From Luteimonas chenhongjianii (GTDB lineage: Bacteria; Pseudomonadota; Gammaproteobacteria; Xanthomonadales; Xanthomonadaceae): a stretch of DNA of 64,000 bases. Numbering within the stretch: the first letter of the stretch is position 1; every line of letters starts with the position of its first letter. The stretch is taken from the NCBI RefSeq assembly GCF_002327105.1, contig NZ_CP023406.1:1426001-1490000 (forward strand), given 5' to 3'. The position numbers and the translations under genes are program-made. The notes beneath the pieces were generated by a model, which saw only the letters and a list, made by a program, of their open reading frames with translations, did not search any database and had not been told where the DNA came from. Shown in pieces: positions 58,208-64,000 of the stretch.

Positions 58208-59293
58208 CTAGGCGACGCCGTGCCGCGCCAGGGCCCATTCGACGTGTTCATCGACCAGCGCATCGCCCGAGCGCCGACGGCTGCGCAGCGCGGCAATCAC
58301 CTCGGGCGTGCCGGGTGCATTGCCGAGCGCGACCGCGAGGTTGCGCAGCCATCGGCGATGTCCGCTGCGCCGGATCGGCGAGCCTTCGGTGCGCTGCAGG
58401 AATTCGTCCTCGTCCCAGGCGAACAGCTCGGCCAGGCTCGCGGTATCGAGATGGTTGCGCGCGCGGAAGTCGGGTTCGTCGGTGCGCCTGGCGAACTTGT
58501 TCCAGGGACAGACCAGCTGGCAGTCGTCGCAGCCGAAGATGCGGTTGCCGATCAGCGGCCGCAGCGAGGCATCGATCGCGCCTTCGTGCTCGATGGTGAG
58601 ATAGGCGATGCAGCGGCGCGCATCCAGGCGATGCGGCGCGACGATCGCGCGCGTCGGGCACACCTCGATGCAGCGCACGCAGGTGCCGCAGTGCGCGCTC
58701 GCCGGTGGGTCGACCGGCAGCGGCACGTCGACGTAGATCTCGCCGAGGAAGAACCAGGAGCCGCCGTTCCTGTCGATCAGGCAGGTGTGCTTGCCGATCC
58801 AGCCGAGCCCGGCATTGCGCGCGAGCGCACGTTCCAGCACTGGCGCCGAATCGACGAACACGCGATGACCGAACGGACCGATCTCCTCGGCGATGCGATG
58901 TGCGAACTTCTGCAGCCGGTTGCGCATCAGCTTGTGGTAGTCGCGGCCCAGTGCGTAACGCGCCACGTAGGCGCGGCTGCCGTCGGCGAGCGTGTCCCAG
59001 GCGCTGTCGTCGTCGTTGCGTCCGTAGTCCAGCCCGACCGAGATCACGCGCACGGTGCCGGGCAGCAGTTCCGCGGGACGGGCGCGCATGTCGCCGTGGC
59101 GGGCCATCCAGTCCATCGTGCCGTAGAGGCCATGGGCGAGCCAGTCCCGCAGATGCGCTTCATCCTCGCGCAGGTCGATGCCGGCAATGCCGCAGCGCTG
59201 GAAGCCCATCCCGGCCGCGATCGCCTTGATGCGCGCGACCAGGGCTTGGGCGCCCGCATCGGAGGATTCTGCAGTGGCGACGGGTGGGTTCAC
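58208..59293 (-). CDS. queG: Epoxyqueuosine reductase QueG
   Basis: From GTG 59293 the protein has 361 residues. The N-terminal cobalamin-binding part holds RVISVGLDYG and VDSAPVLERALARNAGLGWIG; the ferredoxin-like part has two 4Fe-4S clusters, HCGTCVRCIEVCPTRAIV and FGCDDCQLVCPWN. A HEAT-like C-terminus (GHRRWLRNLAVALGNAPGT) binds the tRNA stem. It makes queuosine in the wobble position of GUN-reading tRNAs. Its start is only 26 bases from that of the divergent NAD(P)HX repair gene. No queF, queC or tgt is in the window. Confidence 0.94.
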   Translation of the reverse strand: MNPPVATAESSDAGAQALVARIKAIAAGMGFQRCGIAGIDLREDEAHLRDWLAHGLYGTMDWMARHGDMRARPAELLPGTVRVISVGLDYGRNDDDSAWDTLADGSRAYVARYALGRDYHKLMRNRLQKFAHRIAEEIGPFGHRVFVDSAPVLERALARNAGLGWIGKHTCLIDRNGGSWFFLGEIYVDVPLPVDPPASAHCGTCVRCIEVCPTRAIVAPHRLDARRCIAYLTIEHEGAIDASLRPLIGNRIFGCDDCQLVCPWNKFARRTDEPDFRARNHLDTASLAELFAWDEDEFLQRTEGSPIRRSGHRRWLRNLAVALGNAPGTPEVIAALRSRRRSGDALVDEHVEWALARHGVA

Positions 59294-59302
59294 GGTGCGC
59301 CA

Positions 59303-59312
59303 AGTATAGAAT
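59303..59312. promoter_or_regulatory. Shared back-to-back -10 element for queG and nnrDE
   Basis: AGTATAGAAT reads as TATACT on the minus strand (59308-59303) and TATAGA/TAGAAT on the plus strand (59305-59312). The starts are 10 bases away at 59293 and 8 bases away at 59320. Initiation 6-7 bases past either box would give transcripts with almost no leader. Neither gene has a Shine-Dalgarno. Inferred by eye. Confidence 0.4.
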
Positions 59313-59319
59313 CGGCGCG

Positions 59320-60837
59320 ATGAGCGCTCCCTGTGCCACGCCGCTGCCGGGCTCCCCGTTGTACGACGAGGCTGCGCTGCGCATGCTCGAAGCGGCAGCA
59401 CTGGCGCAGGAGTCCGATGCGACCGGGCTCATGCAGCGCGCCGGCCAGGCGGGCTGGCGCACGCTGCTCGCGCACTGGCCGCAGGCGCAACGTATCGTCG
59501 TGGTCTGCGGCCCCGGCAACAACGGCGGCGATGGCTATGTACTCGCGCGCCACGCGCAAGCCGCTGGCCGCGCGGTCGTCGTCGTGCGGCTGGGCACGCA
59601 CGCGTCACGCACCGCGCCGGCCCAGGCGATGGCCGCCGCCTTCGAAGCAGCTGGCGGCACAGTCGAGGCCTTCGCAGGCGCGCTGCCGGCGGCCGATGTC
59701 GTGGTCGACGCGCTGTTCGGCATCGGCCTGCGGCAGGCGCCGGATGCCGCCGCGACTGCGCTCATCGACGCGATCAACAGCGCCGGCGCGCCAGTGCTCG
59801 CGCTCGACGTGCCCAGCGGATGCGCGGGCGATCGCGGCAGCGCGGACGGCGCCGCGGTGCGGGCGACGCACACCGTGCAGTTCCTGCTGCCGCAGTTGGG
59901 CCTGCAGACCGGTGACGGCCCCGACCTCGCCGGCAGCCTTTCGCTTGACACTCTCGGCATCGACCCCCTGCTCGCGGATGTACCACCCCAGGCACGGCGC
60001 ATCGCGGCTGCGGACCTGGGGCACTGGTTGCGCCCGCGGGCGCGCAACGCGCACAAGGGCCGGCACGGGCGCGTGCTGTGCATCGGCGGCGACCACGGCA
60101 CCGGCGGCGCGGTGTTGCTCGCGGCAGGCGCCGCGCTCCGCAGTGGCGCCGGGCTGGTGGAAGTGGCGACCCAGGGCGCACACGTCGCGCCATTGCTCGC
60201 GCGCTGGCCCGAAGCGATGGTGCGCCGGACCGACAGTGTCTCGGCGTTGGCCGGTGCGCTCGAGGCCGCCGACGTCATCGCGCTGGGGCCTGGCCTGGGG
60301 CAGGGCGCGTGGGGACATGCACTGTTCGACGAAACGGTCGCGGCGGCATGCGCGGCACCGACGCCGCTGGTGCTGGATGCCGATGCCTTGAACCTGCTCG
60401 CCGCGCACCCCCGGCCGCTGCCGCCGCGGACCATCCTGACCCCGCATCCGGGCGAAGCCGCCCGGCTGCTGGGCACCACGACCGACGCCATCCAGCGCGA
60501 TCGTCCCGCTGCGGTCCGTGAACTGGCCCGCCGCTGGAACGCGGTGGTCGTGCTCAAGGGTGCCGGCAGCCTGGTCTGTGCGCCGGATGCGCTGCCATGG
60601 CTGGTGGCTGCCGGCAACCCGGGTATGGCGGCCGGCGGCATGGGGGATGTGCTGACCGGTGTCATCGCCGCGCTCTGCGCGCAGGGTCTGGGCGTCGAGT
60701 CCGCCGCGGCCTGCGGGGCGCTGCTGCATGCGGTGGCCGGGGATGTCGCGGCCTCCAGCGGCGGCGCGCGCGGCCTCTCGCCGCTGGACCTGATCGATGC
60801 ATTGCGCAGCTGCGCCAATCCCGGAGCTGCAGCATGA
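59320..60837 (+). CDS. nnr: Bifunctional NAD(P)HX epimerase / ADP-dependent NAD(P)HX dehydratase
   Basis: A 505-residue fusion protein. Residues 1 to about 215 are the YjeF_N epimerase (VVCGPGNNGGDGYVLARH, ALDVPSGCAGDRG) and about 225-505 the ribokinase-like dehydratase (GDHGTGGAVLLAAGAALRSG, LTPHPGEAARLLG, and the signature NPGMAAGGMGDVLTGVIAAL with the catalytic Asp near 443). It repairs hydrated NADH and NADPH. The stop overlaps the tsaE start (ATGA). The order queG / nnr-tsaE-amiC-mutL is the classic gammaproteobacterial cluster. Confidence 0.95.
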   Translation: MSAPCATPLPGSPLYDEAALRMLEAAALAQESDATGLMQRAGQAGWRTLLAHWPQAQRIVVVCGPGNNGGDGYVLARHAQAAGRAVVVVRLGTHASRTAPAQAMAAAFEAAGGTVEAFAGALPAADVVVDALFGIGLRQAPDAAATALIDAINSAGAPVLALDVPSGCAGDRGSADGAAVRATHTVQFLLPQLGLQTGDGPDLAGSLSLDTLGIDPLLADVPPQARRIAAADLGHWLRPRARNAHKGRHGRVLCIGGDHGTGGAVLLAAGAALRSGAGLVEVATQGAHVAPLLARWPEAMVRRTDSVSALAGALEAADVIALGPGLGQGAWGHALFDETVAAACAAPTPLVLDADALNLLAAHPRPLPPRTILTPHPGEAARLLGTTTDAIQRDRPAAVRELARRWNAVVVLKGAGSLVCAPDALPWLVAAGNPGMAAGGMGDVLTGVIAALCAQGLGVESAAACGALLHAVAGDVAASSGGARGLSPLDLIDALRSCANPGAAA

Positions 60838-61319
60838 TCCACCAGTTTCTCGCCGACGAAGCCGCCACCCGCCTGCTCGCCGAATGCCTCGCGGCCCATC
60901 AGCCGCATGGCGCGCGCGTGCACCTCCATGGCGACCTGGGCGCAGGCAAGTCCACGCTCGCGCGTGCCTGGCTGCGCGCCCTGGGCGTCACCGGTACCGT
61001 GCGCAGCCCCACCTACACCCTGGTCGAGCGCTATCCGGTAGAGGGTGGCGAGGCCCTGCACCTCGATCTTTACCGGATCGGCGATGCCGCCGAACTCGAT
61101 TTCCTAGGCCTCGACGACGTCGAGGGCGCACTGTGGCTGGTGGAATGGCCCGAACGCGGCGCCGCCGCCCTGCCACAACCCGATCTGGAAGTCGCGCTGG
61201 CGATCGATGGAACTGGCCGTCGCGTCGCGCTGGAGGCCGCAAGCGTGGCCGGACGCGCGTGGCTGGACGCGCTCAGGCGGGATCCGTGTTTGACGACCAT
61301 TCCTGAACCGAAACCATAG
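60834..61319 (+). CDS. tsaE: tRNA threonylcarbamoyladenosine biosynthesis ATPase TsaE
   Basis: A 161-residue P-loop protein: HLHGDLGAGKSTLARAWL carries the Walker A (about 33-41; family members more often have GKTT). SPTYTLVERYPV and ALHLDLYRIGDAAELDFLGL are the TsaE signatures, and LVEWPERG is the conserved C-terminal motif. It works with TsaB and TsaD to form t6A37 in ANN-reading tRNAs. It overlaps the upstream repair gene by four bases, so its translation is coupled. Confidence 0.94.
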   Translation: MIHQFLADEAATRLLAECLAAHQPHGARVHLHGDLGAGKSTLARAWLRALGVTGTVRSPTYTLVERYPVEGGEALHLDLYRIGDAAELDFLGLDDVEGALWLVEWPERGAAALPQPDLEVALAIDGTGRRVALEAASVAGRAWLDALRRDPCLTTIPEPKP

Positions 61320-61394
61320 GAAGCGCTTGCAGGCTACGGATTTACAAGGAAAACCAGCTTGCATTGTTCCACTGCCGATGATTGACTAGCCGGC

Positions 61395-62888
61395 ATGCGC
61401 ATCCGGGGAATCAATCTGTCTCAGGCCCTGCTGGCGATCGCGCTGATCGCCGCGTTGTGCTGGAACATCGTGTCTGCCGCCGAACTGCGTGGCATCGATG
61501 TCCGCTCGGGGGCCACCGGAACGCGTGCCGAATTGCGCCTCGACGCCAGCACCCAATATTCGGTCATCTCGCTTGCCAATCCCGACCGGCTGGTCATCGA
61601 CCTGCCCGGCACGCGTATGCGGGCGTCGGCCATGCCGGCCGGCAGTGGCACCATTCGCTCGGTACGCAGCGGCCAGCCCGTCGCCGGCACGACGCGCATC
61701 GTGTTCGATCTCGCCTCGGCGGTGAAGGCCTTGCCGCCGCGCGTCGAGGAGGGGGCCGACGGCGCGAAACTGGTCATCGAATGGCCCGGCGATGGCGATG
61801 CCGACCCGATCGCGCGGGTCGCCGCGGCCAGCGGGGCCGCGACCGTCGCGCCGACCGTTGCCCCGGTCGTTCCAGCCCCCGATCCGGCTGCGGCCTCCAA
61901 CGACGCGACCTCGCGGCTGATCTCCAGCATGGCGGGCACGCAGGCCCCGGCGCCGTCGCCCGCGGTCACCACGCCTTCGACCGTCCTGTCGTCGCCGGCC
62001 GTTGCCGCAGGCACGGCTCCGGATCCGTCGCCCGAAGTCGCTGCCGCGCCGGAGCTACCACCGGCGCCCGCCGTGCAGCGCGCCGTGCCGCCGCCCGCGC
62101 AGGTTCCGATGCCGGCCGCGCTGGGGCCGGGTATGCGTCCGTTGGTGATCGCCATCGATCCGGGTCACGGCGGCCGGGATCCCGGCGCCATCGGTCCGGC
62201 GGGAACGCACGAGAAGAACGTCGTCCTTGCGATCTCGCGTGAACTGGCCCGCCAGATCAATGCCACGCCCGGCATGCGCGCGCACCTGGTGCGCGACAAC
62301 GACAGCTACATCGAATTGCCGCAGCGCGCCCTGCGTGCGCGCCGGGCCAAGGCCGACATGTTCGTCTCGATCCACGCCGACGCCGCGCACAACCGCGCCG
62401 CCTATGGCTCATCGGTCTATACGCTGTCCACGCGGGGCGCGTCGTCGCAGCAGGCGCGCTGGCTGGCCGATCGCGAAAACAGTGCCGATCTGGTCGGCGG
62501 CGTATCGCTCTCGCGCGACACCCTGTCGAACGTGCTGCTGGAGATGGCGCAGAGCGGTCACATGCGCGCCTCTCAGGATGCGGCCACGCACGTGCTCTCG
62601 GGCCTGCGCAATGTCGGCAAGACCCACAAGCCGAGTGTCGAGTACGCGAACTTCTCGGTGCTGCGCAATGCCGACATGCCCGCGATGCTGGTCGAAACCG
62701 GCTTCATCTCGAACCCGGAAGAAGAGCGCCGCCTGATCGACCCCGCGCATCAGCGCCGGCTTGCCAGTGCCGTGCTCGACGGTATCAATACCTACTTCAC
62801 CGCGCAGCCTCCTCCGGGCACGCTGTATGCCGCGCGCGCTGCGGCTGTCGCGGCGAACGGCTCGGTGGTCGGGGGCGGCAGCCCCTGA
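61395..62888 (+). CDS. amiC: N-acetylmuramoyl-L-alanine amidase, AmiC/AmiB type (AMIN + Amidase_3)
   Basis: The 497-residue protein has a signal peptide (about 1-28), an AMIN domain (about 30-135; ELRGIDVRSGATGTRAELRL, RLVIDLPGTRM), a Pro/Ala/Thr-rich linker of about 110 residues, and an Amidase_3 domain (about 248-475). The zinc ligands and catalytic residues are His258 in DPGHGG, Glu273 in THEKN, His327 in SIHADAAH and Glu434 in VETGFISN. A blocking helix insert between them implies activation by an EnvC/NlpD-type partner. It cuts septal peptidoglycan during cell separation. No LysM domain is visible. Confidence 0.94.
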   Translation: MRIRGINLSQALLAIALIAALCWNIVSAAELRGIDVRSGATGTRAELRLDASTQYSVISLANPDRLVIDLPGTRMRASAMPAGSGTIRSVRSGQPVAGTTRIVFDLASAVKALPPRVEEGADGAKLVIEWPGDGDADPIARVAAASGAATVAPTVAPVVPAPDPAAASNDATSRLISSMAGTQAPAPSPAVTTPSTVLSSPAVAAGTAPDPSPEVAAAPELPPAPAVQRAVPPPAQVPMPAALGPGMRPLVIAIDPGHGGRDPGAIGPAGTHEKNVVLAISRELARQINATPGMRAHLVRDNDSYIELPQRALRARRAKADMFVSIHADAAHNRAAYGSSVYTLSTRGASSQQARWLADRENSADLVGGVSLSRDTLSNVLLEMAQSGHMRASQDAATHVLSGLRNVGKTHKPSVEYANFSVLRNADMPAMLVETGFISNPEEERRLIDPAHQRRLASAVLDGINTYFTAQPPPGTLYAARAAAVAANGSVVGGGSP

Positions 62889-62965
62889 GCCGGCGGTTGC
62901 ACCGCGCGAGCCGGTATCATCCGGATTGATTCCTGCCGCGACGCATCTGCGCCGCCGATGCCCAC

Positions 62966-64000
<1,035 letters not shown>

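Overview
The window is chromosomal DNA from a high-GC gammaproteobacterium. Gene content and order point to the family Xanthomonadaceae/Lysobacteraceae (Luteimonas/Lysobacter-like). The strongest marker is the lexA-recA-recX cluster with the Xanthomonas-type LexA operator TTAGTAGTAATACTACTAA. Supporting signs are the pyrG-kdsA-eno-ftsB-ispD-ispF-truD order, csrA followed by tRNA-Ser and tRNA-Arg, and many GTG/TTG starts. About 60 protein genes and three tRNA genes can be supported. I see no insertion sequence, prophage, integrase, CRISPR array, rRNA or replication origin, so this is mostly core genome.

Layout. 1-3.7 kb: the 3' part of trmJ, then a PhnD-like periplasmic binding protein translationally coupled to a membrane GGDEF-EAL protein. 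3.8-5.7 kb (minus): an ExoD-like membrane protein and a CorC/CNNM-type transporter. 6-9.2 kb (plus): a DUF47-Pit phosphate uptake operon behind a good PHO box, a small membrane protein, an alkyltransferase-like DNA repair protein and a rhomboid protease. 9.4-13.8 kb (minus): two M13 metallopeptidase paralogues, one intact and one with a broken zinc site. 14.3-18.1 kb: a Kef-type K+/H+ antiporter diverging from an RhlE helicase. 18.8-20.2 kb (minus): two NlpC/P60 peptidases. 20.3-27 kb (plus): slyD, a DUF418 protein, a D-amino acid dehydrogenase, gor, an N-formylglutamate amidohydrolase and an MFS exporter. 27-29 kb (minus): parE.

29.3-42.6 kb (plus): a small secreted acidic protein, then the housekeeping run pyrG-kdsA-eno-ftsB-ispD-ispF-truD (CTP, KDO, glycolysis, division, isoprenoids, tRNA modification), a small lipoprotein, the SOS cluster lexA-recA-recX, alaS and csrA, ending in tRNA-Ser(GCU) and tRNA-Arg(ACG). 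43.5-49.9 kb (minus): a nucleotide-sugar dehydrogenase, an alpha/beta hydrolase, thiD, a YoaK-type protein, a PIN-PhoH protein, a PrxQ peroxiredoxin and gcvR. 50.2-51.6 kb: dapA-bamC. 51.7-52.4 kb (minus): fdxA and tRNA-Glu(CUC). 52.6-58.2 kb: pcnB-folK-panB-panC-panD-pgi (RNA decay, folate, pantothenate, glycolysis). 58.2-64 kb: queG on the minus strand diverging from nnrDE-tsaE-amiC-mutL; mutL runs off the end.

No large unknown system is evident. The least explained items are the M13 active/pseudo-peptidase pair, the binding protein/c-di-GMP pair with no transporter genes, a secreted Ala/Glu-rich protein with a poly-acidic tail, a strong inverted repeat in the csrA leader, a four-copy G-run repeat between two look-alike terminators, and several genes whose promoter or operator elements leave no room for a leader (lexA, queG/nnrDE, perhaps hutG). 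All positions were worked out by eye; family assignments rest on visible motifs and remembered families, not on database searches.
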